From: Psychrobacter aquaticus CMS 56
GTDB taxonomy: Bacteria; Pseudomonadota; Gammaproteobacteria; Pseudomonadales; Moraxellaceae
DNA length: 64,000 bases
Reading direction: 5' to 3'
NCBI RefSeq assembly: GCF_000471625.1
Contig: NZ_AUSW01000011.1
Span: 161,136 to 225,135, forward strand
In this document: in pieces, positions 35,656 to 45,179 of the stretch
Layout: each line of letters opens with the position of its first letter
Position numbering within the stretch: the first letter of the stretch is position 1
Notes under the pieces: model-generated
Databases searched by the model: none
Told to the model about the DNA's origin: nothing
Seen by the model: the letters and a program-made list of their open reading frames with translations, nothing else
Position numbers and translations under genes: made by a program

Positions 35656-36062
35656 GTCGCTCACTAGTTATTCCCATCCCTTACTTATTGGTGTGTTTAC
35701 TAAACACGTGACGTCTATAAACCTATCGCTCATTTTAATGAATATACTAACATTAAAATTTCTGACTCAGACTTACGCAACTCAAATATCGCATTACGGC
35801 TGACTTAATAAATTGCGGACATCAGTCACGCAAACATTTATCGTATATGAGCATATCTAGCGCTTATTATCAGACGACTTTGCCTAAAACATATGCTTAA
35901 AACAAAGTTAATATACCATGATATGTGGTGCTAACCTGCATAATTCAAGCAAGTTTCGCTTTTATTCAGTTAACGATTGTAGCGGTTTTAATTCTACAAG
36001 AAATATACTTTATGCTGTCTCGACATCTCGCTTGCAAGGCCAGCAACTCATTGAATTTAAAA
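35656..36062. other. Spacer between rlmE and ftsH with palindrome
   Basis: No gene is visible. The perfect palindrome GTGTTTACTAAACAC (35693-35707) lies about 40 bases upstream of the ftsH start, a position suitable for an operator or a leader structure. The rest is AT-rich; promoter hexamers for ftsH are not clear enough to call. Confidence 0.45.
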
Positions 36063-36695
36063 CTATTTGATGGCTACCCAAAACATCTCTTTTGAACGTG
36101 GTCGTGACGCATTAGGTTTGATACTACGGATTTTACTAAAATCATGCTGCATCTGCTTGCGTAATTCTTGCGTACCTTCACCCTGAAACACTTTCATAAT
36201 GAGCGCGCCACCTTCTGGTAAGGTTGCCAAAGCAAATTCCACTGCCAGCTCACATAAATACATCATACGTGGCTGATCGATAGCACTATTGCCTGCGGTA
36301 TTGGGTGCCATATCAGACAACACTACATCAACTTGTCTATCACCAACCTCTGCCATGATGGTGTCAAACACCTCTGCTTCGCGAAAGTCACCCTGAATAA
36401 AGGTCACGTCAGCAAGCGCATCCATAGGCAAAATATCGGAGGCAATCAAAATACCTTTTTCACCTACCAGTTGGCTGGCGACTTGCGACCAACTACCAGG
36501 GGCACTACCCAAATCTACGACCGTCATGCCTTTTTTGATAAGGTTGGTCTTTTCATTAATTTCTAATAATTTGTAAGCTGCACGAGCACGGTAGCCGTCT
36601 TTTTGAGCCTTTTGCACATAATGATCGTCAATATGCTCTTTCATCCAAGCACTACTACTTTTTGACAATTTTTTGTTTTCAATACGCGTGGCCAA
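36063..36695 (-). CDS. rlmE: 23S rRNA (uridine-2'-O-)-methyltransferase RlmE
   Basis: A 210-residue SAM-dependent enzyme (FtsJ/RrmJ) that methylates U2552 in the 23S A-loop late in 50S assembly. Motifs: SSSAWMKEHIDDHYV at the start, SRAAYKLLEI-like YRARAAYKLLEI, SAM motif VVDLGSAPGSWSQVA, the catalytic Asp in VLSDMAPNTAG, and the catalytic Lys in ALIMKVFQGEG. The start chosen is a TTG at 36695 with GAGAGGAG eight bases upstream; this gives the E. coli length. It lies upstream of ftsH and divergent from yhbY, the same arrangement as in E. coli. Confidence 0.96.
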   Translation of the reverse strand: MATRIENKKLSKSSSAWMKEHIDDHYVQKAQKDGYRARAAYKLLEINEKTNLIKKGMTVVDLGSAPGSWSQVASQLVGEKGILIASDILPMDALADVTFIQGDFREAEVFDTIMAEVGDRQVDVVLSDMAPNTAGNSAIDQPRMMYLCELAVEFALATLPEGGALIMKVFQGEGTQELRKQMQHDFSKIRSIKPNASRPRSKEMFWVAIK

Positions 36696-37038
36696 AATAC
36701 CTGCTCCTCTCAATTTGCAAAACACGAATACATACCTGTTGAATCGCTACTACATTTATAAAATGCTTTTCATATAAGTACAATTTTTTAGATATGTGAT
36801 CAATCAAGCTGTTAATTTATTTTATGGTCTGAAACTAAGCAAATTCTATTGGCGAAAACGCTGTTTTATAAGACAGTAGCGTTTATAATGTGACCAAACA
36901 TTCATTTTAACATTTTCATCACGTAAAATCGTGCAAAATCCTGCTGATCTCATGCAAGATGACCACAGACTATCTATAATAGTCATTAATTGCTCTCGAT
37001 AGCACCGTCTTTTATTTTTACCAACACTTAGGAATTCT
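36696..37038. other. Divergent spacer between rlmE and yhbY
   Basis: It holds promoters for both genes. A perfect TATAAT at 36975-36980 is a candidate -10 for yhbY, with no good -35. An imperfect hairpin AACGCT/AGCGTT occurs at about 36857-36882. No reading frame is supported. Confidence 0.45.
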
Positions 37039-37350
37039 ATGGAACTTGATAACGCTACAATTAAACGTCTAAGAGGCATTGGTCACGAGCTTAAACCGAT
37101 TGTCATGATTGGCAATAAAGGTGTTACGCCGACCATTACTGAGGAGATTGATCGTGCTTTAACAGATCATGAACTTATCAAAGTAAAACTACCTGCTGGC
37201 ACAAAAGAGGAGCGTGATGTCATCGGTGCTGAGCTTGCCGCTGCTGCGAATGCGTCTTTGGTTCATTCTATAGGCCGCATGGCATTATTACTACGCCAAA
37301 ACCCACATGCTAACCCAAAGCTATCTAACTTAGCACGTCACGCGCAGTAG
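37039..37350 (+). CDS. yhbY: Ribosome assembly RNA-binding protein YhbY (CRM domain)
   Basis: A 103-residue CRM-domain protein. The family signature is clear: RRLRGIGHELKPIVMIGNKG-like LRGIGHELKPIVMIGNKGVT with the GxxG loop, and GAELAAAANASLVHSIGRMALLLRQ towards the end. It binds pre-50S particles. TAGGA precedes the ATG. The divergent arrangement with rlmE, another late 50S-assembly factor, agrees with its role. A strong terminator follows. Confidence 0.95.
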   Translation: MELDNATIKRLRGIGHELKPIVMIGNKGVTPTITEEIDRALTDHELIKVKLPAGTKEERDVIGAELAAAANASLVHSIGRMALLLRQNPHANPKLSNLARHAQ

Positions 37351-37416
37351 CTCGTGATGACTAGCATAATTTTAGTCGCAATAACTGCATATATCACCAG
37401 TAAACAGTGAAAATGA

Positions 37417-37458
37417 AATATAAAAGCCGCGATGCAACTTGCTCGCGGCTTTTATATT
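37417..37458 (+). terminator. Terminator of yhbY
   Basis: A 16-bp perfect stem, AATATAAAAGCCGCGA and its complement, with a ten-base loop; the right arm includes TTTTATATT. Confidence 0.9.
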
Positions 37459-37550
37459 GGGTATTTGTCAGGAATTTACTTGTTTTGTAGTAGGCAATCA
37501 TAAAGCAGGTCGCATATTTCCTCATCACTATTTTTGAGTATTATCAAATC

Positions 37551-38279
37551 ATGAGCCAAACTTTTAATCTTTGCGTAGCCACGGACACGATAGCCAACGA
37601 TGCGCAACAGCTTGACGTGACCGTAGATGAGTTAGAGCGTATCGGTATCCATGTCAGTGTCAAAATTGTGCGACACCCAATATTGCAGTTGCAGCTAAGC
37701 TATCGAGTTACTTTGCCGACACAGGCGTTAGCCACTCAACTAAACTGGCCAACATGGCAATCAGCACACGTCGGCTTTGTTGATTACTTATGGGAGGAGA
37801 CTTGCCTTGAGTGCTTTGTCACTGGTCGTTTGGTCAATGACGACGATACAGTCTGTGCTGACAATACCGAGTCTTATATCGAAATGAACGCCAGTCCAGA
37901 TGGACGTTATGCGCTTTATCAGTTTGAGCGTTATCGTCATCCTAATACCTTACCGCCTATGCCTTTATATCAACCAGATGGAAACACACGGGTCTCTGTT
38001 AATTGGGTTCATAATCCCAAGCCGTCAGTAATGTCCGTAGAAAGCCCATTGTCTAACACCGCATCGTTCTCACCCAAATCTTATCATTATGAGCGAAGTG
38101 TTGGCTTGCCTTTGACCCAACTACCCAATCAGCAATACGCCATCGGACATACGACCATTAAGCACTTACATCCTTGTGTCATCTTATGGTTTGGTGAGAC
38201 TGCTTTATATTTTGCTCCAAGCCATGCCACGCCCCCTGACTTTCATGATCGCCGTTATTGGTCGAAATTTGATCTTTAG
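37551..38279 (+). CDS. DOMON-like domain protein
   Basis: A 242-residue protein with beta-rich sequence and no signal peptide. The segments VDYLWEETCLECFV near residue 80, SYIEMNASPDGRYALYQF near 105 and the ending FAPSHATPPDFHDRRYWSKF fit a bacterial DOMON-like (CBM9-like) family found as single-domain proteins. The general fold binds haem or sugars; the ligand for this group is not known. A Ser-rich loop at about residues 150-175 looks like an insert. It stands alone on the plus strand between two terminator-separated units. Confidence 0.75.
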   Translation: MSQTFNLCVATDTIANDAQQLDVTVDELERIGIHVSVKIVRHPILQLQLSYRVTLPTQALATQLNWPTWQSAHVGFVDYLWEETCLECFVTGRLVNDDDTVCADNTESYIEMNASPDGRYALYQFERYRHPNTLPPMPLYQPDGNTRVSVNWVHNPKPSVMSVESPLSNTASFSPKSYHYERSVGLPLTQLPNQQYAIGHTTIKHLHPCVILWFGETALYFAPSHATPPDFHDRRYWSKFDL

Positions 38280-38444
38280 AGACGTTAAATAAGCTTTGAT
38301 AACCGATAACTATTAGAGAGAAAAACAAATCTCGTTACCTTTACGGCTCAATATCGCTGTTTAAAACGTAAAAACCCAGCAAGGTCATAAAGACCATCAC
38401 TGAGTTCGAAGAAAGCTTTTAGTTTTGTTTTTGCTAACTGGCTA

Positions 38445-39173
38445 TTATTTATCAGCCATCGCAAGGTATATACCACGGTCTGACGCATCATCAACGTATT
38501 GCGAATCACGCCATGTGGTGTAGCTATGGGTGCCACTATAAGGATTGATACTGCTTTGACGGAAGTCAGATACCCAGATGTTACCATCAAAGATTTGGAT
38601 ATGACCATGCGGACGACTTGAAGTACGGTTAAAAACAACGACATCACCAACTTGAGGTTGCGTATTGTTGCTAATTTTGGCAAAACCTGCTTGAGCCAAA
38701 GTACCGCGTGAAGCATACTGATAAGCTGAAGGATTGGGGGTAAATTCGTAACCAGCTGATTGTAGGGCTTTACGTACATAACGGGCACAGTAGCCAGAGC
38801 TTCTAGATAGCGCAACTCGTGCTGCATTTGCGGCTGCGATAGCAGGCGCTGAGTTTCTATCAGGAGTGCGACTGGCTTGCTGCTGACGCTGCTCATAAGA
38901 CAAACGGCTGGTGAGAGAAGCAAGCTGGTATTCTTTTTGCTTAGCATGTGCACTTAAGTTATCAATGGCTTGACTGATCTCATCGTTACTGTATACGTGA
39001 GCACCACTGTTAGTGCTATAAATGTTGCGACTAGAACCATAGTTCGCAGAAGTAGAAATATTTGTGATGGTATGACTCAAGGTATTATTCGGTTGAAAGG
39101 TCGTTTCGACAGCACCACTCGTCTGTGCTACACCCATTCCCAATACTGACAAAATTAATAAAGCTTGTTTCAT
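38445..39173 (-). CDS. Secreted CHAP-domain peptidoglycan amidase/peptidase
   Basis: A 242-residue protein from the Met at 39173, which begins a normal signal peptide (MKQALLILSVLGMGVAQTSG, cleavage near residue 20). A helical middle (residues 75-110) leads to a CHAP domain with the catalytic Cys in SGYCARYVRKAL near 130, GDVVVFN, and the catalytic His in PHGHIQIF near 190. CHAP enzymes cut peptidoglycan peptide bonds or amide links. An upstream Met would add 26 residues and spoil the signal, so it is not used. Its likely place is the periplasm, in cell-wall turnover. Confidence 0.88.
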   Translation of the reverse strand: MKQALLILSVLGMGVAQTSGAVETTFQPNNTLSHTITNISTSANYGSSRNIYSTNSGAHVYSNDEISQAIDNLSAHAKQKEYQLASLTSRLSYEQRQQQASRTPDRNSAPAIAAANAARVALSRSSGYCARYVRKALQSAGYEFTPNPSAYQYASRGTLAQAGFAKISNNTQPQVGDVVVFNRTSSRPHGHIQIFDGNIWVSDFRQSSINPYSGTHSYTTWRDSQYVDDASDRGIYLAMADK

Positions 39174-39386
39174 AAATTTACTACCTATTGTTAATACAAG
39201 TCCGCTCGTCATCCGTGACAAAGCATCAATTAATTGAGAGGATATAATCATTAAACAAACGTGATAAAATCCTTGTTACAACAGCCCACTCTTTCTCTAA
39301 ATGTCTCACAAACCGTTTGCTATATGCTGCTTTTAGCATGTCTATTATGAATATCGATTCTGTCACCTGTTAGATGAGTCATCACG

Positions 39387-39902
39387 ATGTCAAAAAAACA
39401 GCCCAATCGGCTTGCCCAGCTTATCGATCATCAAGCCTTTGCTGGTAGCGCGCTACCTCAAACTCTTGCTGATAACATACGACAATATATAAAAGTGACC
39501 AATGAGGTAAAAGAGTTATTGGTAGATTGTCTACCTGAGGAAATCCTCAATACCTGTTGGGTCGTAGGCTTCACCTCTGAGCAATTAACACTCAGTGTTG
39601 GTTCAATAACTGCTGCCAATCACATTCGCTATTTACAGAGCGCTTATTTGCAAGTTCTAACAGAGCAGTCAATTACATTTAAACAACTCAAGCAAATTCG
39701 CGTCGTAGTAGCTAAAACATCTGCTGATAATCATTCTTCTAAACAACCTTCAGCGTTGTTAGCAACCTTATCAAAACCTTGTGAAGCTAATAAAAATCAG
39801 GCTCTTAGCCAAAACACAAAGCGGACTATATCACAGGCTGCAGAGCATGTCACCACTGATGAAAATCTCAAAAAAGCACTTTTACGCTTGGCAAATCATT
39901 AA
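39387..39902 (+). CDS. dciA: DciA-type replicative helicase loader (DUF721)
   Basis: A 171-residue protein. The N-terminal 115 residues fit the DUF721/DciA fold: a Lys/Arg-containing N terminus, CWVVGFTSEQLTLSVGSITAANHIRYLQSAYLQVL and the strand QIRVVV, a KH-like arrangement. The last 55 residues are polar and probably flexible. DciA is the ancestral DnaB loader in bacteria without DnaC. It is divergent from lpxC; in Pseudomonas the DUF721 gene also neighbours ftsZ-lpxC, which supports the call. Confidence 0.82.
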   Translation: MSKKQPNRLAQLIDHQAFAGSALPQTLADNIRQYIKVTNEVKELLVDCLPEEILNTCWVVGFTSEQLTLSVGSITAANHIRYLQSAYLQVLTEQSITFKQLKQIRVVVAKTSADNHSSKQPSALLATLSKPCEANKNQALSQNTKRTISQAAEHVTTDENLKKALLRLANH

Positions 39903-39984
39903 AAAACTTAGTATTACTATGTAAAGTTATGTAACTAAAAGCATAAAATGGCGCTGGTAACGCTGGGTTTTTGTAATGCTATAA

Positions 39985-40042
39985 ACAAAAAAAATCATCT
40001 GCTAGCACCATTCATATTATGAATGTCACCAACAGATGATTT
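39985..40042 (-). terminator. Branched terminator of lpxC
   Basis: Outer stem AAATCATCTG/CAGATGATTT (39992-40001 and 40033-40042) encloses an inner stem ATTCAT/ATGAAT. On the minus strand the structure ends in eight Ts. It also lies about 90 bases after the dciA stop and may act for both genes. Confidence 0.75.
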
Positions 40043-40200
40043 AAGAATCATCTACAGCTTTTACACACTCTACTATAGAGCTTAATCATTAAAATAATTC
40101 AGACGTTATATTCAAAATAACGAATATTATAAGAATGTAATTATAACCATATTATGTAATATTGCGTAATTGTTTCGATACTTCGTGTATATTCCTGTAT

Positions 40201-41118
40201 TTATCCTTCAACAGCCAATCCAGTTAAAGGTAAATACTCAATAGGACAAGTTACATTGTCATCAAAAGTTACAATTTCAAAGTTATCGTGATTTGATAAT
40301 ATTTCACGTACCAGTAAATTGTTTAATGCATGGCCCGACTTATACGCATTAAAACGACCCAAAATTGGATAACCAATCAAATATAAATCACCCAAAGCAT
40401 CTAAAATTTTATGACGAACAAACTCATCATTAAAGCGTAAACCCTCTTCGTTCAAAATATTGACTTCATCAATGACAATCGCATTGTCCATACTGCCACC
40501 TAACGCTAAATTATTCTGACGTAACGTCTCAATATCACGTAAAAAACCAAAAGTACGTGCTGAACTCAATTGTTCAATGAAATTTTGCGTAGAAAATTGC
40601 AGTTGTGCATGTTGAAAGTTTTTGTCAATAGCAGGATGATCAAAATCGATTTCGAAATTTAACTCGAATCCCTCATAAGGGCGCAGTTCTGCCCACTTGT
40701 CTTCTACTTTAACTCGTATGGGTCGTACAATTTTAATGAATTTTTTCAAAGCCTCTTGTTCACACAGCCCTGCGTCAAGCAACAATCTAACAAAAGGTGC
40801 GGCGCTGCCATCCATAATAGGTATTTCTGAAGCAGAGACACGGACGAGTAGATTATCCACCCCAAGCCCAGCGATCGCACTTAGCAGGTGCTCAACGGTG
40901 CCAACTCGTGTACCACCAAATACTAAATTCGATGACATCATAGTGTCTTGCACTAAAAAAGCACTGGCTGGAATAGGTTGACTGCCTTCTATATCAGAAC
41001 GCTCGAAAACAATACCAGTATCAACTGGCTGCGGATGAAACTCTAAATCAACAGGCTGACCACTATGAAGACCTGTACCCGTCACAGCTATCGCAGTTTT
41101 TATGGTTCTTTGGTTCAT
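40201..41118 (-). CDS. lpxC: UDP-3-O-acyl-N-acetylglucosamine deacetylase LpxC
   Basis: A 305-residue zinc deacetylase, the committed step of lipid A synthesis. Motifs: GTGLHSGQPV near residue 15, TVEHLLSAIAGLGVDN with zinc His near 78, MDGSAAPFV, and HKILDALGDLYL near 237, which supplies zinc His and Asp, then the catalytic His in YKSGHALNN. The Met at 41118 gives the E. coli length; an upstream start adding 22 residues is rejected. It follows ftsZ as in most gammaproteobacteria, but a terminator and 241 bases lie between. Confidence 0.98.
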   Translation of the reverse strand: MNQRTIKTAIAVTGTGLHSGQPVDLEFHPQPVDTGIVFERSDIEGSQPIPASAFLVQDTMMSSNLVFGGTRVGTVEHLLSAIAGLGVDNLLVRVSASEIPIMDGSAAPFVRLLLDAGLCEQEALKKFIKIVRPIRVKVEDKWAELRPYEGFELNFEIDFDHPAIDKNFQHAQLQFSTQNFIEQLSSARTFGFLRDIETLRQNNLALGGSMDNAIVIDEVNILNEEGLRFNDEFVRHKILDALGDLYLIGYPILGRFNAYKSGHALNNLLVREILSNHDNFEIVTFDDNVTCPIEYLPLTGLAVEG

Positions 41119-41299
41119 GGCTGTTTTCTCACATATTTTGTTACAATTGCCATAGTGTATCATTACCTGCCCATAGTTCGCCACAGTTAAAACTGGCTAA
41201 TTTACTTATCTTCTTGATTGATAACACTTATCGTTACTATGACACCTATCATGTATGTCTATTAAATGCTCTAGTGAGTCTATATATTCATATAAACAC

Positions 41300-41331
41300 A
41301 AAAAAGCCAGCGACTAGGCGCTGGCTTTTTT
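41300..41331 (-). terminator. Terminator of ftsZ
   Basis: Perfect stem AAAAAGCCAGCG/CGCTGGCTTTTT with a six-base loop, 29 bases after the ftsZ stop codon. Confidence 0.92.
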
Positions 41332-41359
41332 CATTCGACATACCCAAAATAACTGTTTG

Positions 41360-42565
41360 TTATTTATTTTGTTGACGCTTTAGATAGTCTTGAATACTGT
41401 TAGTTTTGGTTTTAGACTGTTCTTGCGGCGCACTTGATGAACGTGCAGCGCTGTCTTGGTACAGTTGAGCTTGTGATTGTTTTTGACTGTTTAACGCACT
41501 GGTATGTACATTAGGATCAACAGGCTGAGTACTATTGACAGAAGGAACTGGCTGCTCTGCCACCACTTCAGGCTCTTGACCAGCGTTTTCATCTAAGGTT
41601 AAACCAGTTGCGATAACGGTGACATGCAAATCATCACCCATTTTTTCATCAATCACAGAACCATAGAAAATATGAGCCTCATCAATATCCGTGATTTCCT
41701 CAACGATCACGCTGATTTTACTCATCTCATCCAATGATAAAGATTCAGAAGAAATAACGTTCACCAATAAACCTTTGGCATTTTCCAAACGTAAGTCATC
41801 AAGTAATGGCGATCTGATGGCTTTTTCGGTCGCTTGACGCGCACGATCATCACCACTTGCACGGCCAATACCCATCATCGCATGACCTTTAGCCGTCATA
41901 GCAGTACGAATATCATTAAAGTCAATATTTATCATACCTTCACTAGCGATGGTCTCAGCAATACCTTGAACAGCATGCAACAATACATCATCCGCTTTTT
42001 TGAAAGCATCTTGCATAGAGATATTGCCGTAGACACTCATGAGCTTATCATTCGGAATGGTAATAATAGAGTCAACGAAGTTAGTAAGCTGCTCAATACC
42101 AGCCTTGGCAGCTTTGATACGTTTGCCGCCTTCGAACTTAAATGGCGTGGTCACGACTGCCACAGTCAACACTTCCATTTCTTTTGCAATGCGAGCAACT
42201 ACTGGCGCAGCGCCAGTACCAGTACCACCGCCCATACCAGCAGTAATGAACACCATGTCTGCATGCTCAAGTAAAGCACGAATTGCTTCTTCTTCGCTTT
42301 CTGCTGCTTCACGTCCAACTTCTGGATTGGCACCTGCGCCTAAACCACGGTTTGTTTTTGCCCCGAGTTGTAATTTATGAGGGGCTGTCAAACGATCAAG
42401 CGCTTGTTTGTCCGTGTTGGCACAGACAAACGTTACACCTCTAATTCCTTGCTGTACCATATGTTCAACCGCATTACCGCCACCGCCACCCACACCGAAT
42501 ACAGTGAAGCTCGCTTGGCCGTTGTTTTGAAGCTGGTTATCATCTGGCATGGTGTATTTTGACAT
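41360..42565 (-). CDS. ftsZ: Cell division protein FtsZ
   Basis: A 401-residue tubulin-like GTPase that forms the division ring. It has the GVGGGGGNAVEHM nucleotide loop, the tubulin signature GGGTGTGAAPV near residue 105, and the T7 loop NIDFNDIRTAM. After a Gln/Ser-rich linker the C-terminal peptide IQDYLKRQ, which binds FtsA and ZipA, is conserved. The Met at 42565 has GGAG about 11 bases upstream; an upstream start adding 25 residues is unlikely. A 362-base gap with its own promoter separates it from ftsA. Confidence 0.98.
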   Translation of the reverse strand: MSKYTMPDDNQLQNNGQASFTVFGVGGGGGNAVEHMVQQGIRGVTFVCANTDKQALDRLTAPHKLQLGAKTNRGLGAGANPEVGREAAESEEEAIRALLEHADMVFITAGMGGGTGTGAAPVVARIAKEMEVLTVAVVTTPFKFEGGKRIKAAKAGIEQLTNFVDSIITIPNDKLMSVYGNISMQDAFKKADDVLLHAVQGIAETIASEGMINIDFNDIRTAMTAKGHAMMGIGRASGDDRARQATEKAIRSPLLDDLRLENAKGLLVNVISSESLSLDEMSKISVIVEEITDIDEAHIFYGSVIDEKMGDDLHVTVIATGLTLDENAGQEPEVVAEQPVPSVNSTQPVDPNVHTSALNSQKQSQAQLYQDSAARSSSAPQEQSKTKTNSIQDYLKRQQNK

Positions 42566-42736
42566 ATAAAAGATTCTCCAGTTGCAGATAGCGTAATGAT
42601 CGATACGTGGTAACGCACTCATATGGCGCGCTATCGACACACTATATATAAATGTATTTAAATAAAACAGGGCTATGGCTTAAATAGTTCAGTTTGGACA
42701 AAACATGTCATTACCGATCAAAGCATTACTCTTCAT

Positions 42737-42744
42737 ATTATACC
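42737..42744 (-). promoter_or_regulatory. Extended -10 promoter of ftsZ
   Basis: On the minus strand TGG precedes TATAAT (42737-42742). TTGCTG lies 19 bases further upstream as a poor -35. The leader before ftsZ would be about 165 bases. The rest of the 42566-42927 gap between ftsA and ftsZ has no supported gene. Confidence 0.55.
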
Positions 42745-42927
42745 AATCCCAAAAATTAGAGCAGCAAGAAAAACGAGTGCAATTACTACGTATTTGTAGG
42801 CTAAGCAAGTTTGACGCGGCCAATCATATTTTTTGGGTTTGGTGCTACTTCACTTTTTGCTTAAATCACTTAAGTGCATCTTACAAGGCGCTAATTTTAT
42901 AACATTTAAGTATCCTATAAAGCAAAG

Positions 42928-44220
42928 CTACAATATCTTTTTTAGCACGTTAGCAAAACGTTGCCCTGCACTTTGGAAAACGCCAGTTACTCGATTCTTT
43001 TGAACCGCTTCCGGTTCGCTTTTTTCACTACGGCGGAACTGCTCGCTTTGACTATACAATAAGGTGCCAAAAGCCGTTTGATACGCGCGGTCATTCACCT
43101 GAATATTCAGCTGCTTAAATGATTCGTCATTATCGAAATGATTGTAAGCGCTGATTGCCGGGTGCGTATTGGTTAATACTACTGGCATTTTTAACAGTTT
43201 TTTAGCAAAAGGTATCATTCCTTTGATCACACTACCGCCACCAGTCAGTACGATACCTTTATCGATATAGCCTATCAAGCCAGCTTCATGCAATTGACGA
43301 GCAACCTCAGTGAATATCTGAACGTAACGCGCTTCAATGATGCGTGCTAAATTATAAACACCAACATTAATCTCATCATTTGACCCTTGTGGCTTAAAAA
43401 TGAAGAATGAGCTTGGGTCAACACTATTAACATCGACCGTACCATGAGTCTTTTTGAGTTTTTCCGCTTCGATCATTGAGATACCAAAGTCAGCTGAGAT
43501 ATCCATCGTTACTTCATGGCTGCCCGTTGCAATGCAATGCGTAAATATCAGTTTGTTTTCTTTATAAACACAGATACTGGTGGTACTAGCGCCGATATCT
43601 ACCAAACAAACACCTTGTTGGCGCTCATCACTCATCAAACTATATTCAGCACTAGTCACTGCGTCAAACACGATATGATCAATACCAACATCACAACTTT
43701 GTAATAATTTTTGGATATTCTGACGGCTAGAAACGGGCATCATCATCAAGTGATACATCACAGTGATATTATGCGCCATCATCTCAATCGCATCATCTAC
43801 CATGACATCTTGCTCATCAACATAAATACCTTGCTGACAGCAATGCATCAAATAGTAATCTGATGATAGGTCGCGTGACTTGGCGTTGGTCAAAGCCTCT
43901 ACCATGTCCTTGGCGCGTACAACCTCATCTTCTACCCGTACGTCACCTGCACTGTTTTTGCTAGACAACTCAGGCGTGGCAAGCGTAAGCCACACACTAT
44001 GAACACGGCAATTAGCAGTATCTTCTGCTTCTTGAATGGCTTGTTTGATTGCGCCTTGTAGACGTTCACGATGTTTTATTCGACCTTGATAAAAGTCACT
44101 ATTTTTAACTTGCCCCACGCCCAAAATACGAATGTCTTTTGCAGAGACAACATTGCCAATAACGGCATAAACCGCGGTGGCACTTAGATGGACAACAACC
44201 AGATTTTCAGTATTTTTCAT
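42928..44220 (-). CDS. ftsA: Cell division protein FtsA
   Basis: A 430-residue actin-like ATPase that tethers FtsZ to the membrane. Visible are the N-terminal strand VVVHLSATAVYAVIG, the phosphate loop CLVDIGASTTSICVY near residue 205, the adenosine motif GIVLTGGGSVIKGM near 335, and a C-terminal amphipathic helix (RFANVLKKIL) for membrane binding. The Met at 44220 gives the standard length; an upstream start adding 16 residues is not supported. It lies 143 bases downstream of ftsQ, an unusually wide spacing for these genes. Confidence 0.96.
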   Translation of the reverse strand: MKNTENLVVVHLSATAVYAVIGNVVSAKDIRILGVGQVKNSDFYQGRIKHRERLQGAIKQAIQEAEDTANCRVHSVWLTLATPELSSKNSAGDVRVEDEVVRAKDMVEALTNAKSRDLSSDYYLMHCCQQGIYVDEQDVMVDDAIEMMAHNITVMYHLMMMPVSSRQNIQKLLQSCDVGIDHIVFDAVTSAEYSLMSDERQQGVCLVDIGASTTSICVYKENKLIFTHCIATGSHEVTMDISADFGISMIEAEKLKKTHGTVDVNSVDPSSFFIFKPQGSNDEINVGVYNLARIIEARYVQIFTEVARQLHEAGLIGYIDKGIVLTGGGSVIKGMIPFAKKLLKMPVVLTNTHPAISAYNHFDNDESFKQLNIQVNDRAYQTAFGTLLYSQSEQFRRSEKSEPEAVQKNRVTGVFQSAGQRFANVLKKIL

Positions 44221-44363
44221 GGTACCAGACAAATTATTGCTAAACAGGAAAACAAGTGATGTTCCCATTAGATCATTAAAAAAAGCGCTATCAATACGCT
44301 ATGATGTTGTATATTCAGTGTTACATGCTCTTAAAACTACTCAAGCTAAAACGTTAAAAGTTA

Positions 44364-45179
44364 TTAGTTTTCGCTTGCTACTATCTGTTGTGACTCATCA
44401 ATCTCTGACTGGCTTACATTCCAAGCAATCGTGAAGCCGTTCTTGTAACGCAAATCTACTGACTGTATCTCATCACGGCGCGTGCTTAACTGATTACTGA
44501 GCAGCTGGCTTAAATTCAGCAGTTTTTGCGCGGTGTTTTCATTATCGACGATAACGCGCAATCCATTATCAAAACGTATCAGCCATGTCATTCTTGGCGA
44601 CAAAATAATGTCTTCTACTTGTATACCAAGTGGTACATACCAGTCATTGACTTGCTGCATTTGCTGCATGATAACGGGCGCTTGCGTTATCTCACCTTGC
44701 AAGGTAGCAAAGCGCTCTTGTGTCAAATCACTATTATCGGCAGGGACAAAAACCGCCCCTTTTGCATCAACCAAACGCTCTGTACCAAAATTAGCCACTG
44801 CTTGCTTGGGCAGTGCTGTCACCACGATACCGCGTTGCCAGTCACGAGAAACACTAACCTGATCGACCCACGCCAGACCAGTACTAATATCTCTTAATGC
44901 TTGCAAATCAGAGGTAAAGAAACTGCTCACTTTTTGCTGACTCATCGCCTGTTGCAATGAGCGATATTGAGGGGCTGTCAAACCTTGACTGCTGACATAG
45001 ATTGCGGCTGGAGGCGCGTCACGTAACGCTTTACCGCCCATTATCAATATTAGCACTAGCAATCCTAACACCAACGCCATAAAAAAATATTTGACCGACG
45101 TTGAAAATTGGAATTTAGAGTTTGGGCGACGGGTTTTATCACTCATCAAGTCAGTTACCTCGTTGACAGTTTGAGCCAT
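44364..45179 (-). CDS. ftsQ: Cell division protein FtsQ
   Basis: A 271-residue bitopic division protein linking FtsB/FtsL to the ring. A cytoplasmic tail of about 30 residues is followed by one membrane helix (YFFMALVLGLLVLILIMGG), then the POTRA domain (LTAPQYRSLQQAM ... ISTGLAWVDQVSVSRDWQRGIVVTALPKQAVANFG) and the beta domain (ILSPRMTWLIRFDNGLRVIV). Order and length agree with FtsQ. It is separated from ddl by 535 bases, whereas these genes usually touch. Confidence 0.93.
   Translation of the reverse strand: MAQTVNEVTDLMSDKTRRPNSKFQFSTSVKYFFMALVLGLLVLILIMGGKALRDAPPAAIYVSSQGLTAPQYRSLQQAMSQQKVSSFFTSDLQALRDISTGLAWVDQVSVSRDWQRGIVVTALPKQAVANFGTERLVDAKGAVFVPADNSDLTQERFATLQGEITQAPVIMQQMQQVNDWYVPLGIQVEDIILSPRMTWLIRFDNGLRVIVDNENTAQKLLNLSQLLSNQLSTRRDEIQSVDLRYKNGFTIAWNVSQSEIDESQQIVASEN

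Noticed and set aside
38348..38953. A 201-codon minus-strand frame overlapping the CHAP gene
   Set aside because: It is a second frame within a gene whose signal peptide and catalytic motifs are clear; it has no ribosome-binding site or recognisable features.
42705..42902. A 65-codon plus-strand frame between ftsA and ftsZ
   Set aside because: It lies opposite the ftsZ promoter and leader, has no ribosome-binding site and no plausible protein features.
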